60,982 nucleotides of DNA, from the NCBI GenBank assembly GCA_903852495.1, contig CAINRC010000125.1, positions 1 to 60,982 on the forward strand. The letters are read 5' to 3'. Origin of the DNA: an uncultured Geobacteraceae bacterium. Its GTDB lineage: Bacteria > Desulfobacterota > Desulfuromonadia > Geobacterales > Pseudopelobacteraceae. Both the position numbers and the translations under genes were made by a program. Positions 46,709-55,584 of this stretch are shown in pieces; position 1 is the first letter of the stretch; the number at the start of each line of letters is the position of its first letter. The notes under the pieces are model-generated. The model had not been told where the DNA came from. It ran no database searches and worked only from the letters and a program-made list of their open reading frames with translations.

Positions 46709-47580
46709 TGAGATTGCTACTTTCAATGTTGCTGGCTTGTATTACCCTGTTTCCTCCCCTTGCCTCTGCATACGATGTGCTGGTTCTGCTGAGTTCGCGG
46801 GAACCTGAATACCGGGAAAATTTGAACGGTTTCAGCGGCGGTAGCAGCGCCTCGCGGCAGGTTATTGTGCTGTCCGATTTCGATCAAGTTGATGTCGTAC
46901 GAATAGTGCGGGAAGAGCGGCCGAAGCTGGTACTCGCCATTGGTGATGCCGCTCTGGCAGCTGCTGCCGCAATCCGGGAAACGCCGGTGGTCGCCGTACT
47001 GGCGTATGATCTCCACAAGCTGAAGGATTCCCGTCCCAACCTTATCGGCATTGAGATGTACGCGCCACCGGAACGGTACATCAGCATATTTCAAAAGATG
47101 AAAACTACGCATGTTGGAGTAATCCACAATCCGGCCGCGAGCAACTGGTATCTGCAACAGGCCGGTCAGGAGGCGGATAGTGCCGGCATTATGCTCTTCC
47201 CCCGTGATCCGGTAGCACTGGGAACGGCTGACCAGGTGCTGTCAAATATGCCGGGGGGATCATACGCCCTCTGGATACTTCCCGACGGCAGCAACTCCGG
47301 CCAGAAAACGGTCGAAACGGCTGTCAGCTTCGCCCGGAAGCACGCCATACCGGTTGTTTCATTTTCCACCGGGCATCTGCCGCTGGGTGCGATAGCCGCC
47401 CTTGAAATTGACCGCACGGCCCTGGGGCAGCAGGCCGCCTCCTTGGTTGCGGTACTTTTGAGACAACCAGGCGGACTGGTCAGGACGACGATTTACCCTA
47501 ATGTCATTTCAAGTAAGGCCAATCCGGTGGAGTTGAAATACCTTGGCTCTACCTTCAAAGGAGAATTGCCGGCAGAATAA
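46708..47580 (+). CDS. Periplasmic substrate-binding protein, PF04392-like
   Basis: This 290-residue protein has a signal peptide (MRLLLSMLLACITLFPPLASA). Two Rossmann-like lobes fit the family of 'ABC transporter substrate-binding' proteins related to TrpX, with VLAIGDAALAAA, NLIGIEMYAPPERY and TTHVGVIHNPAASNWYL. No permease or ATPase gene follows; a terminator does. The ATG overlaps the receptor stop (TGATG), so the two were one operon, and this gene is intact while the receptor is broken. Such proteins next to TonB receptors suggest a periplasmic capture or sensing role; the ligand cannot be inferred. Confidence 0.75.
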   Translation: MRLLLSMLLACITLFPPLASAYDVLVLLSSREPEYRENLNGFSGGSSASRQVIVLSDFDQVDVVRIVREERPKLVLAIGDAALAAAAAIRETPVVAVLAYDLHKLKDSRPNLIGIEMYAPPERYISIFQKMKTTHVGVIHNPAASNWYLQQAGQEADSAGIMLFPRDPVALGTADQVLSNMPGGSYALWILPDGSNSGQKTVETAVSFARKHAIPVVSFSTGHLPLGAIAALEIDRTALGQQAASLVAVLLRQPGGLVRTTIYPNVISSKANPVELKYLGSTFKGELPAE

Positions 47581-47619
47581 CGGCACCATCTCTCAATACC
47601 ATTGAACAGCATCGCACAG

Positions 47620-47660
47620 ACGCAAAAAGGAGCAGCTATAAAAGCTGCTCCTTTTTGCGT
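47620..47660. terminator. Bidirectional terminator between the binding protein and tRNA-Leu
   Basis: A perfect 18-bp stem (ACGCAAAAAGGAGCAGCT and complement) with a 5-base loop contains A5/T5 runs on both sides. It lies 40 bases after the binding-protein gene and six bases from the tRNA 3' end on the other strand. Confidence 0.9.
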
Positions 47661-47665
47661 ACTAG

Positions 47666-47752
47666 TGGTGCCCGAAGCCGGACTCGGACCGGCACGCCGG
47701 TTAGGGCGAGGGATTTTAAGTCCCTTGTGTCTACCAGTTCCACCATTCGGGC
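47666..47752 (-). tRNA. tRNA-Leu (anticodon TAA)
   Basis: The 87-base minus-strand sequence runs from GCCCGAATGGTGG to GGGCACCA. The acceptor stem GCCCGAA pairs with TTCGGGC, the anticodon stem AGGGA/TCCCT has the loop CTTAAAA (anticodon TAA), a long class II variable arm is present, and the T-arm contains GGTCCGAGTCC. CCA is encoded. It lies 22 bases after ihfB in the same direction. Confidence 0.95.
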
Positions 47753-47774
47753 GCGATCAACAAGTAAAGCTATT

Positions 47775-48053
47775 TCAGCAATTTACCCGTTCTTTGAGGT
47801 CTTTACCGGTTTTAAAGAATGGGGTACGCTTGGACGGAATGCGGACAACTTCACCGCTTTTCGGATTCCTGGCCTCACGCCCGAGACGCTCACGAATTGT
47901 GAAACTGCCAAATCCCCGGATTTCAACTTTGTCTCCGGCTTTGAGAGCTTCTTCGATTGAATCAAAAACTGTATTAACAACAATTTCTGAAACTTTTGCG
48001 TTCAACATTTCGTGTGAAAGAACAACTTTTTCAATAAGTTCACTCTTGGTCAT
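47775..48053 (-). CDS. ihfB: Integration host factor beta / HU-family DNA-bending protein
   Basis: This 92-residue protein has the full HU/IHF fold. It begins MTKSELIEKV, and the beta-arm GFGSFTIRERLGREARNPKSGE carries the intercalating Pro in RNPKSGE. VRIPSKRTPFFKTGKDLKE ends the protein as in IHF-beta. It bends DNA at specific sites, for example upstream of sigma-54 promoters such as pilA. RBS GAGG is present. It follows rpsA by 23 bases, as ihfB does in many proteobacteria. Confidence 0.9.
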   Translation of the reverse strand: MTKSELIEKVVLSHEMLNAKVSEIVVNTVFDSIEEALKAGDKVEIRGFGSFTIRERLGREARNPKSGEVVRIPSKRTPFFKTGKDLKERVNC

Positions 48054-48076
48054 ACATCCCTCTTATCACATTAAAT

Positions 48077-49810
48077 TTAGTTGTTTTTGTTATTCAAGCT
48101 CTGTTTCAGCAAATCGCCAAACGTCGACGTTGACTCACCCTGAGACCCCATATACTGCTCGAATTCTGCTTTTTCTACGGCCACATGCATGGACTTTATG
48201 GAAAGAGAAATCCGGCGCTCTTTAGGATCACAGCTCAACACAACCGCTTCAAGTATGTCGCCGATGGCTGCAAACTCTTTTGCTGAGGCAACTTTTTCAC
48301 GGGACAGTTCGGATACGTGAATCAGACCTTCAATGCCTTCTTCCAGCTCAACAAAAATACCGAAGTCAGTCAAGGAGGTCACTTTGCCATTAAAAATAGC
48401 TCCGGTACGGTATTTACCCGGGGCAACGCTCCAGGGATCCGGCTCAAGCTGTTTAATGCCGAGAGAAAGACGCTCATTTTCAACATCAACTTTCAGAACT
48501 ACTGCCTGTACGAGGCTGCCTTTTTCATATACGTCGCCCGGATGCTTGATGCGCTTGATCCAGGACATATCCGAAACGTGCACCAGACCGTCGATGCCGT
48601 CTTCGATACCGATGAACATACCAAAGTCAGTCATATTCTTGATCTGACCTTCAATTCTGGTTCCGGCAGGATATTTTTCAGCGATTGTTGACCAGGGGTT
48701 TTCGGAAACCTGTTTAAGTCCCAGAGAGATTTTGCGATTGCCCATGTCAATGCCGAGAATGATTGTTTCAACTTCGTCGCCGATATTCAGAAGGTCAGAG
48801 GCACGACGTACTCGCTTTGTCCAGGACATTTCCGATACGTGAATCAAGCCTTCGATTCCGGATTCCAACTCAACAAATGCACCGTACTCCATAAGGCTGA
48901 CAACACGGCCGCGTACTCGATCCCCGATTGGGAATTTGGCGGGAACATCCAGCCATGGATCGGCCAGAGTCTGCTTGATACCAAGAGAAATTTTACCTTT
49001 GGCGCGATCAAACTTGAGAACTTTAGCGGTAACCTGCTGACCCGGCTTGAGTACGTCCGTCGGCTTGCCGACCCGTCCCCAGGAAAGATCGGAGACATGA
49101 AGCAGGCCGTCTACACCGCCCAGATCAACAAAGGCGCCGTAGTCGGTAACGTTTTTAATTGTACCTTCAACAATCTGACCTTCTTCAAGTTTTTCAAGGG
49201 TGACGTCACGAACAGCGGCACGCTCATCCTCAAGTACAGAACGACGGGAGAGCACGATGTTATCGCGGCGCTGATTGATTTTAATAACCTTAAAGCGGGC
49301 CTGCAATCCGATATAGCTGTCTGTGTCCGAAGTCGGACGGATATCAACCTGTGATGAGGGAAGGAACGCCTGAACGCCGCCAATGTCAACAGTGAAACCA
49401 CCATTAACCTTACCGGTGATAGTGCCGTCAATAATTCCGCCTTCCTGACAGGCGTCACCGATCTTGTCCCATGCGGACAGATAATCAGCTTTCTTTTTGG
49501 AAAGGACGTACCCTTTTTTGCCATCCTGACGGGTCATAAGAACACGAATCTTGTCGCCAATCTGCACCGATACTTCACCATCAGCATCACGGAATTCAGA
49601 TGTAGGTACGTGACCTTCCGACTTAAGACCGATATCAACGAGGACCGTATCCTGATCCACGCGCACTACAGTTCCCTCTATGATTTTATCCCGTTCGGGA
49701 CGATCTTTTAAACTTTCAGTGAAAAGTGCTGCAAATTCACTGCTTTGCTGCTCGCCGTCGAGCTCTTCATTCTCTTCACCGGCAGAGTCAAGCCTTTTGA
49801 AATCAACCAT
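48077..49810 (-). CDS. rpsA: 30S ribosomal protein S1
   Basis: This 577-residue protein contains six S1 repeats. The first two, near the N-terminus (VDIGLKSEGHVP; VDIGGVQAFLP), are the ribosome-binding pair. The last four are RNA-binding repeats with the recurring pattern YGAFV(D/E)L-x-GLIHVSE. S1 brings mRNA to the ribosome. A short acidic N-terminal leader (EENEELDGEQQS) precedes repeat 1. AGGGGGT lies about eight bases before the ATG. It is downstream of ispH and upstream of ihfB. Confidence 0.97.
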   Translation of the reverse strand: MVDFKRLDSAGEENEELDGEQQSSEFAALFTESLKDRPERDKIIEGTVVRVDQDTVLVDIGLKSEGHVPTSEFRDADGEVSVQIGDKIRVLMTRQDGKKGYVLSKKKADYLSAWDKIGDACQEGGIIDGTITGKVNGGFTVDIGGVQAFLPSSQVDIRPTSDTDSYIGLQARFKVIKINQRRDNIVLSRRSVLEDERAAVRDVTLEKLEEGQIVEGTIKNVTDYGAFVDLGGVDGLLHVSDLSWGRVGKPTDVLKPGQQVTAKVLKFDRAKGKISLGIKQTLADPWLDVPAKFPIGDRVRGRVVSLMEYGAFVELESGIEGLIHVSEMSWTKRVRRASDLLNIGDEVETIILGIDMGNRKISLGLKQVSENPWSTIAEKYPAGTRIEGQIKNMTDFGMFIGIEDGIDGLVHVSDMSWIKRIKHPGDVYEKGSLVQAVVLKVDVENERLSLGIKQLEPDPWSVAPGKYRTGAIFNGKVTSLTDFGIFVELEEGIEGLIHVSELSREKVASAKEFAAIGDILEAVVLSCDPKERRISLSIKSMHVAVEKAEFEQYMGSQGESTSTFGDLLKQSLNNKNN

Positions 49811-49887
49811 TACACCATACCCCCTGGACGTTTATCGTTCTTCTGTTTTTATTGAGCTTGGCAATGTAGCAATATGTGCCAGATATT

Positions 49888-50730
49888 TCAATCGCTTTTA
49901 TTCAATTCCTCAATTTTAATCATTACTTCATCAATTATCCACTTCGGCGTCGAAGCCCCGGCGGTAACCCCGACTACCTCAGCACCTTCAAACCATGTCG
50001 GGTCAATCTCCGCAGCAGTTTCAATATGATGGGTGCGCGGTTGAAGCTCGGCACACACTTCGAGCAGGCGACGGGTATTGGCACTGTTGAACCCTCCCAC
50101 AACAAGCATACAGTCGACCTGGCCGGCCAGTACTTTTGCCTCTTCCTGTCGAACCGCCGTCGCATCGCAAATTGTGTTGTAAATGCGGATTTCAGCGCCA
50201 ATCAGCAGGCATTCACACACGACGTTCTGCAGGTTTTCGAACGACTGCGTGGTCTGGGCAACAATCCCCATTTTTTTCATTTTTGGCAGTTTTTTCACAT
50301 CATCGCCCGATGCCACAACAAATACCTTGTTACCACCGTAGGATACAATCCCCTGAACTTCAGGATGATCGGCATCCCCTACAACGATAACGCTGTACCC
50401 GTTATCTGACAGGCTCTTGACATGTTCCTGCGCCTTTTTGACAAACGGACAGGTAGCATCGACGATATCAAGTTTTTTCTGCTGCGCCTCGGTAATTTCT
50501 TCCAGCTCAACCCCGTGGGAGCGGATAATTATCGTCCCCTCCTCCAGGCCGTTAAGTGAATCAAGAGCGCGAATCCCCAAGGCTTCAAGCTTGCCGACAA
50601 CCTGTGGCGAATGAATAATCGGACCGAGTGTGTAGGTTTTCTGATCCTTGCCGGCGGCCTCAAAGGCCATCTGTGTTGCGCGTTTAACTCCGAAACAAAA
50701 ACCGGCCTGCTTTGCAAGTATGACTTTCAT
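49888..50730 (-). CDS. ispH: 4-hydroxy-3-methylbut-2-enyl diphosphate reductase
   Basis: This 280-residue Fe-S enzyme catalyses the last step of the MEP isoprenoid pathway, giving IPP and DMAPP. Cluster ligands are in KQAGFCFGVKRA, VDATCPFVKK and NTICDATAVRQEE. The catalytic Glu lies in a segment near 'YGGNKVFVV' and the Ser/Asn phosphate ligands in GFNSANTRRL. The ATG overlaps the cmk stop as ATGA. It is fused to rpsA in some clostridia but separate here. Confidence 0.95.
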   Translation of the reverse strand: MKVILAKQAGFCFGVKRATQMAFEAAGKDQKTYTLGPIIHSPQVVGKLEALGIRALDSLNGLEEGTIIIRSHGVELEEITEAQQKKLDIVDATCPFVKKAQEHVKSLSDNGYSVIVVGDADHPEVQGIVSYGGNKVFVVASGDDVKKLPKMKKMGIVAQTTQSFENLQNVVCECLLIGAEIRIYNTICDATAVRQEEAKVLAGQVDCMLVVGGFNSANTRRLLEVCAELQPRTHHIETAAEIDPTWFEGAEVVGVTAGASTPKWIIDEVMIKIEELNKSD

Positions 50731-51428
50731 GATAGTGATTCCATAGCCTTTATTTTATTCTGGCACACTTCCATCATCACGGTTAACACGTCTTCAACTG
50801 AAAGCCTGGACGAATCAATCAGGATGGCATCATCAGACTGTTTGAGCGGTGCGATGTCCCGTTCGGAATCCTGGCGATCGCGCTTGATGACATCTTCAAT
50901 AGTATCAGCCAGCGTTACCGGTTCTCCCTTGGCAGTCAGCTCTTCAAAGCGCCGTTTGGCACGTTCATCAACAGACGCACTCAAAAAGAATTTTATCTCG
51001 GCATCGGGGAACACCACAGTGCCGATATCCCGCCCTTCAAGCACCACGCCTCCCCTGCGCCCCATTAACTGCTGCGCTTTCAGCAAAGCGTCCCGCACCG
51101 GTTTCAGCGTTGAGGTGCGTGACGTCAGGAGCGACATTTCCGGAGTACGGATCTGATCAGTCACATCCACGCCGTTACCACGCACCACCTGTCGGCCTGA
51201 GACAACATCAAGTTCAATATTCAAATCAGCGCAAAACCGCTCGACTGCGACAAGATCGTCCAGGTCGACCCCGGCTACCGCAAGCAGGAGAGCGGCAGCA
51301 CGATACATGGCGCCGGTGTCGATCTGGATATAGCCGAGCCGATCCGCCAGGAGGCGGGCAATGGTACTTTTCCCGGCTCCGGAGGGGCCGTCAATTGCGA
51401 TTACTATGCCGTCAGTTCGTCTATGCAT
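50727..51428 (-). CDS. cmk: Cytidylate kinase
   Basis: This 233-residue P-loop kinase phosphorylates CMP and dCMP. P-loop AIDGPSGAGKSTIAR, the CMP-binding IQIDTGAMYRA, LEGRDIGTVVFPDA and the lid RDRQDSERDIAPL match the family. It lies three bases after aroA and overlaps ispH. Confidence 0.96.
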   Translation of the reverse strand: MHRRTDGIVIAIDGPSGAGKSTIARLLADRLGYIQIDTGAMYRAAALLLAVAGVDLDDLVAVERFCADLNIELDVVSGRQVVRGNGVDVTDQIRTPEMSLLTSRTSTLKPVRDALLKAQQLMGRRGGVVLEGRDIGTVVFPDAEIKFFLSASVDERAKRRFEELTAKGEPVTLADTIEDVIKRDRQDSERDIAPLKQSDDAILIDSSRLSVEDVLTVMMEVCQNKIKAMESLS

Positions 51429-51431
51429 CAG

Positions 51432-52721
51432 TTATCTCGAGGCCACGTGGGCCAACAACGAAAAGAACGTCGGGAAAGATGTTGCCACACAATCTATATC
51501 CGACACTGTAATGGGGCTGGCAGCGACAAGAGCGGCAACAGACATGGACATGGCTATCCGGTGATCACCGCAGCTGTCAACACATCCCCCGAGAAGAAGG
51601 TCCGAACCGGTAATGTCCATACCGTCCTCCGTTTCAGAGACAACGATGCCCAGCGTTTTCAGGCTGTCTGCCATTGCGGTTATCCGGTCGGTTTCTTTCA
51701 CCCGCAGCTCCCTGGCATCCCGGATGGAGGTAACCCCCTCCGCTCGCGCCGCAGCGACACAGACCGCAGGAAATTCATCAATGGCACGCGGCACCACACT
51801 GCCGGAAATCCGGACTCCTTTTAAGCGGGAGGAGCGGACCAGAATATCTGCCACCGGCTCGCCGGAAACTTCACGCTCGTTCAGGAGTCGGATGTCCCCC
51901 CCCATACTCAACAGAATATCAATGACGCCGGTCCGGGACGGGTTGACACCGACATTTTTTATCAGAAGTTCGGAGTTCGGCGTAATCAGGGCGGCCACCA
52001 TAAAAAAGGCGGCAGACGATATATCTCCCGGCACCGTAACTTCCTGGGCTGTCAATTCGAAGCCGCCACGAACCAACACACCATTGTCATGCCTGACCAG
52101 AGACGCACCAAAAAGGCTGAACATCCGCTCGGAATGATCCCGTGACAAACTCGGTTCGCTGACCCTCGTTTCGCCGTCGGCATACAGCCCCGCCAGCATG
52201 AGCGACGATTTGATCTGGGCGCTTGATACCGGCGATTGGTACTCTATCCCCGTAAGCGAACCGCCGGAAATGGCCAAAGGCGCCAACGTGCCGCCACTGC
52301 GGCCGGTGATGCCGGCACCCATGCGGGTGAGCGGTTCGACGACGCGCTTCATTGGGCGCTTTCTCAAATACTGGTCACCGGTGACGACGGAAAAAAAGGA
52401 CTGACCGGAAAGCAGGCCGGTAATCAGCCGAATTGTTGTACCCGAATTACCGCAATCGAGAACATCTCCAGGCTCTTTCAAGCCATGCAGGCCGCAGCCG
52501 GTGATGCGAATGGTCTCGCCGTCATCATCAATGTTCACCCCCATGGCACGAAAAGCGTGCATGGTTGACATGTTGTCCTCACCCCGGAGAAAACCGCGCA
52601 CCGTAGTGACGCCGTTGGCAATGGCGCCAAGCATGATTGAACGATGGGAAATTGACTTGTCGCCGGGAACTACGATCTCCCCGCTGACTGAAACTGCAGG
52701 CTGTATTTGTATTATACTCAC
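51432..52721 (-). CDS. aroA: 3-phosphoshikimate 1-carboxyvinyltransferase (EPSP synthase)
   Basis: This 429-residue enzyme joins PEP and shikimate-3-phosphate in the aromatic pathway. PGDKSISHRSIMLGAIA, LDCGNSGTTIRLITGLL, RPMKRVVEPL and SSDR-like AIDEFPAVCVAA with the C-terminal DHRIAMS are in order. The start is GTG with GGAG seven bases upstream. It is third in pheA-tyrA-aroA-cmk. Confidence 0.97.
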   Translation of the reverse strand: MSIIQIQPAVSVSGEIVVPGDKSISHRSIMLGAIANGVTTVRGFLRGEDNMSTMHAFRAMGVNIDDDGETIRITGCGLHGLKEPGDVLDCGNSGTTIRLITGLLSGQSFFSVVTGDQYLRKRPMKRVVEPLTRMGAGITGRSGGTLAPLAISGGSLTGIEYQSPVSSAQIKSSLMLAGLYADGETRVSEPSLSRDHSERMFSLFGASLVRHDNGVLVRGGFELTAQEVTVPGDISSAAFFMVAALITPNSELLIKNVGVNPSRTGVIDILLSMGGDIRLLNEREVSGEPVADILVRSSRLKGVRISGSVVPRAIDEFPAVCVAAARAEGVTSIRDARELRVKETDRITAMADSLKTLGIVVSETEDGMDITGSDLLLGGCVDSCGDHRIAMSMSVAALVAASPITVSDIDCVATSFPTFFSLLAHVASR

Positions 52722-52746
52722 AGGAATCTCCGGTAGATATTCGTAC

Positions 52747-53604
52747 TCAGACTATTTCATCACGAAACTTTTTTGCCGTGGTAAAAAACTCGGTCAAGCC
52801 ATCCCTGTCGCTGCTGTCTATCCGCCTGCGCAACTCGGCAAGACTGGCGGAAAACCCGTCGATACTTGCCAGCAGCGCATCCCGGTTCATCAAGGAAATA
52901 TCACGCCACATGGCCGGATCAGAGGATGCGATGCGGGTAAAATCACGAAACCCCCCTGCCGTGTAGGAAAGAACGTTTTCTCCCTCCACATCAGCGGTGC
53001 CGACCGCACGGACAAGAGTGTATGCAATGGCGTGGGGCAGATGTGAAATTTCGGCGAAGATCCTGTCATGATGCCCGGACTCCATGCGGCAGACATCGGC
53101 ACCCGCTGCCGCCCAGAGACGTGTTACCGTTTCAAGCGATTTCTCGTCGGCGGTCAGGCCGGGTGTCAGCACACAGCGCTTTCCGGCAAATAAGCCGGGG
53201 AATGCTGCCGCTGCTCCCGAATGCTCCGTCCCGGCAATCGGATGCCCGCCGACAAAGCGGCAACCGCGCGGCATGAGAGCATCACATGTTCTGACGACAT
53301 CCGCCTTGACACTGCCGCCATCGGTGACGATGCAGCCGGCGGGAAGCGCGGGGGAAATGGTCTGAACAACCGAAGCAATCGCACAGACAGGAACGGAGAG
53401 GAAGACCACATCAGCGCCGGACACGGCAGAAAGGACGTCTTGGGAGATTTCATCCACAATGCCGAGATCTCGCGCATGCCGGAGGTTATCAAGGTTGGTG
53501 TCAAAACCGACAATGTGACCGACAACACCCGCCTTGCGCAGCGCCAGGGCGAATGAGCCGCCGATCAGCCCGACACCTATTATGGTCAAACGTGTAATAA
53601 TCAT
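52747..53604 (-). CDS. tyrA: Prephenate dehydrogenase
   Basis: This 285-residue NAD(P)-dependent enzyme makes 4-hydroxyphenylpyruvate for tyrosine. The Rossmann motif is GVGLIGGSFALAL, the substrate region is GGHPIAGTEHSG, and the helical dimerisation domain follows with SHLPHAIAY. No ACT or chorismate mutase domain is attached. A GTG three codons upstream is possible; the ATG ten bases from AGGA is preferred. It begins 12 bases after the pheA stop. Confidence 0.94.
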   Translation of the reverse strand: MIITRLTIIGVGLIGGSFALALRKAGVVGHIVGFDTNLDNLRHARDLGIVDEISQDVLSAVSGADVVFLSVPVCAIASVVQTISPALPAGCIVTDGGSVKADVVRTCDALMPRGCRFVGGHPIAGTEHSGAAAAFPGLFAGKRCVLTPGLTADEKSLETVTRLWAAAGADVCRMESGHHDRIFAEISHLPHAIAYTLVRAVGTADVEGENVLSYTAGGFRDFTRIASSDPAMWRDISLMNRDALLASIDGFSASLAELRRRIDSSDRDGLTEFFTTAKKFRDEIV

Positions 53605-53616
53605 CGGATACACATC

Positions 53617-54696
53617 CTACATCGACCGTGGATACGATCCGAGAATTTTTAAAAACTGGCAGCACTGCTTCAGTTCATCAAGAGCGGCCTGAACATCCGG
53701 GTCGGTAAAATGCCCGAACAGATCGAGGAAAAATATGTATTCCCACGCCTTCTTTTTGAATGGCCGCGACTCAATTTTGGAAAGGTTGATGCCGCGTGAG
53801 GCAAAGGGCTCCAGCATCCTGCACAGGATCCCCGGCTCGTCTTTAACGGAGAAAAGCACCGACGTCTTGTCATTTCCGGAACGATCGCACGCTTTACGGG
53901 AAATAATCAGGAACCGGGTAAAATTGTTGACCTGGTCCTCAATACGGCTCCGCACAACTTTCAGATCGTAGAGTGACGCTGCCAGTTCGCTGGCAATCGC
54001 CGCCGAGGTATAGTCATCACTGGCTATCTGGGCTGCGACAGCGGTGGAAGCAACATCCACCGTGGGGACGCCGGACAGATTGTCATCCAGCCACTGCCTG
54101 CACTGGGCAATCGGCTGGGCATGGGAATACACTTTTTTCACATCCTCGATCCGCCCGGTACGGGAAAGCAGATCGTGATGCACTTCAAGCATGATCTCTG
54201 CGGTTATCTTCATATCGCTCTCAACGAACATATCAAGCGTATGGGATACAACCCCTTCAGTGGAGTTTTCCACCGGAACAACGCCGTACAGTGCCCGCCC
54301 CTTCTCAACCTCTTCAAAAACCGAAGGGATGGACTTCATCGGTACCAGTTCAGCCGAAAGACCGAACAGCTGCATGGTGGCAAGATGACTGAAGGTCGCC
54401 TTGGGGCCGAGAAAAGCAACCTTCATCGGTGATTCCAGGGCAAGACAGGCAGAGATGATCTCGCGATAAATGCTTTTCAGAGCGTCATTGGGAAACGGCC
54501 CCGGATTATTGCCCAGGAGACGTTCATAAATCTGGCGCTCACGCCCCGGTACGTGAAAATCAAGGTTGTTACCCGATTTCAACTTGCCGACCTCAAGGAC
54601 AACTTGAGACCGCTCATTCAACAGGTCAAGAATGGTATCATCAATACTGTCGATACGTGAACGAAGGTCCTGAATGGTAAGTGTACGTTTCTGCAC
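53617..54696 (-). CDS. pheA: Bifunctional chorismate mutase / prephenate dehydratase (P-protein)
   Basis: This protein of about 359 residues makes phenylpyruvate from chorismate. An AroQ chorismate mutase domain (LRSRIDSIDDTILDLLNER, residues about 8-90) is followed by a prephenate dehydratase domain (KVAFLGPKATFSHLA; VPVENSTEGVVSHTLD). An ACT domain with the phenylalanine-binding INLSKIESRP closes the protein and indicates feedback inhibition. The open frame reaches 26 codons further, but those residues do not fit the family; the GTG before QKRTLTIQDLR is taken as start, with a weak ribosome site. It is the first gene of the aromatic-to-rpsA run. Confidence 0.92.
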   Translation of the reverse strand: MQKRTLTIQDLRSRIDSIDDTILDLLNERSQVVLEVGKLKSGNNLDFHVPGRERQIYERLLGNNPGPFPNDALKSIYREIISACLALESPMKVAFLGPKATFSHLATMQLFGLSAELVPMKSIPSVFEEVEKGRALYGVVPVENSTEGVVSHTLDMFVESDMKITAEIMLEVHHDLLSRTGRIEDVKKVYSHAQPIAQCRQWLDDNLSGVPTVDVASTAVAAQIASDDYTSAAIASELAASLYDLKVVRSRIEDQVNNFTRFLIISRKACDRSGNDKTSVLFSVKDEPGILCRMLEPFASRGINLSKIESRPFKKKAWEYIFFLDLFGHFTDPDVQAALDELKQCCQFLKILGSYPRSM

Positions 54697-54820
54697 GGAA
54701 GACCGCCTGATTGACAACCGGGATAAGAAGCTAAAATGAGCGGGCACTGTAAAGCATGAGGCGAAAAAAAGCAATCGATTTTAGGGGGTTTGGCAAGAAC
54801 GGCCGCAGTACAGCGAGGTT

Positions 54821-55375
54821 TCAGTGGGGTTGATCACTCCATTGGAACTGAATACACCAGGCATCAAAAACGGCGGCTTTATCGGCACCGAACGGGAGCA
54901 ATTTTTGTCTCACCAGAGTACTGCTTTTGCGCACGGCCAAACTACCCGGCTTCTTTGAGTAGAACAGATCTGCAAAACAGATGATCTGCTCCGGAAGGGT
55001 TTCCGGGCACATTTCCCGATGCGGCAGCGGCAGGCCCTGACGGACGATATCTGCGCAAGTAAGCCCTACACCGGTATGGCGTTCACACACCAGAGCATGG
55101 AGTGGGTACCCTTCTTTCTCCAGAATAGCGCGTCCAAGCACACCGTGCATGATATACGGATGCTCGCCATATAGTCCGAGACCGGGCGCACGCACCTGAC
55201 AGACGCCGATATCGTGCAGCAGTGCCGCTTCTTCAATGAACTGGCAATCGCTGTCCGGCAAGGCCAAGCGCCGTGCGACCTCAAGCGCCAGATCGGCAAC
55301 ATACCGACTGTGCTCAAGAACTATATCAAAGGGTTTGCCTTCAAGATACCGTGCTAACAGTGTTGTTGCCCACAT
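54821..55375 (-). CDS. HD-domain phosphohydrolase
   Basis: This 184-residue protein has the HD motif AALLHDIGVC near residue 55, an upstream His (LEHSRYVADLA) and further His residues in GEHPYIMHG and CERHTGVG, the usual metal-binding set. HD proteins of this size often act on nucleotides. The ATG lies 11 bases from AAGGAG. It is transcribed toward pheA, 124 bases from it. Substrate unknown. Confidence 0.8.
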   Translation of the reverse strand: MWATTLLARYLEGKPFDIVLEHSRYVADLALEVARRLALPDSDCQFIEEAALLHDIGVCQVRAPGLGLYGEHPYIMHGVLGRAILEKEGYPLHALVCERHTGVGLTCADIVRQGLPLPHREMCPETLPEQIICFADLFYSKKPGSLAVRKSSTLVRQKLLPFGADKAAVFDAWCIQFQWSDQPH

Positions 55376-55584
55376 ACAAAGTCATGCTCCTTGTCAACAG
55401 TTTGGCGAAAAAATCTTCCGGAAGCGTCACAAACAGACGCGTCGAATGTAGCAGAAGTCTGAAATAGATCAAGTATCATGATTTTGCTTCCGCCTTTACT
55501 TTACCTTTCACGTCATGCTAGCCTTGTACGGTTTGGCGGTAAGCGAACACATTAATCGTGCAGTGGATGTACTGGGAGTTTTTT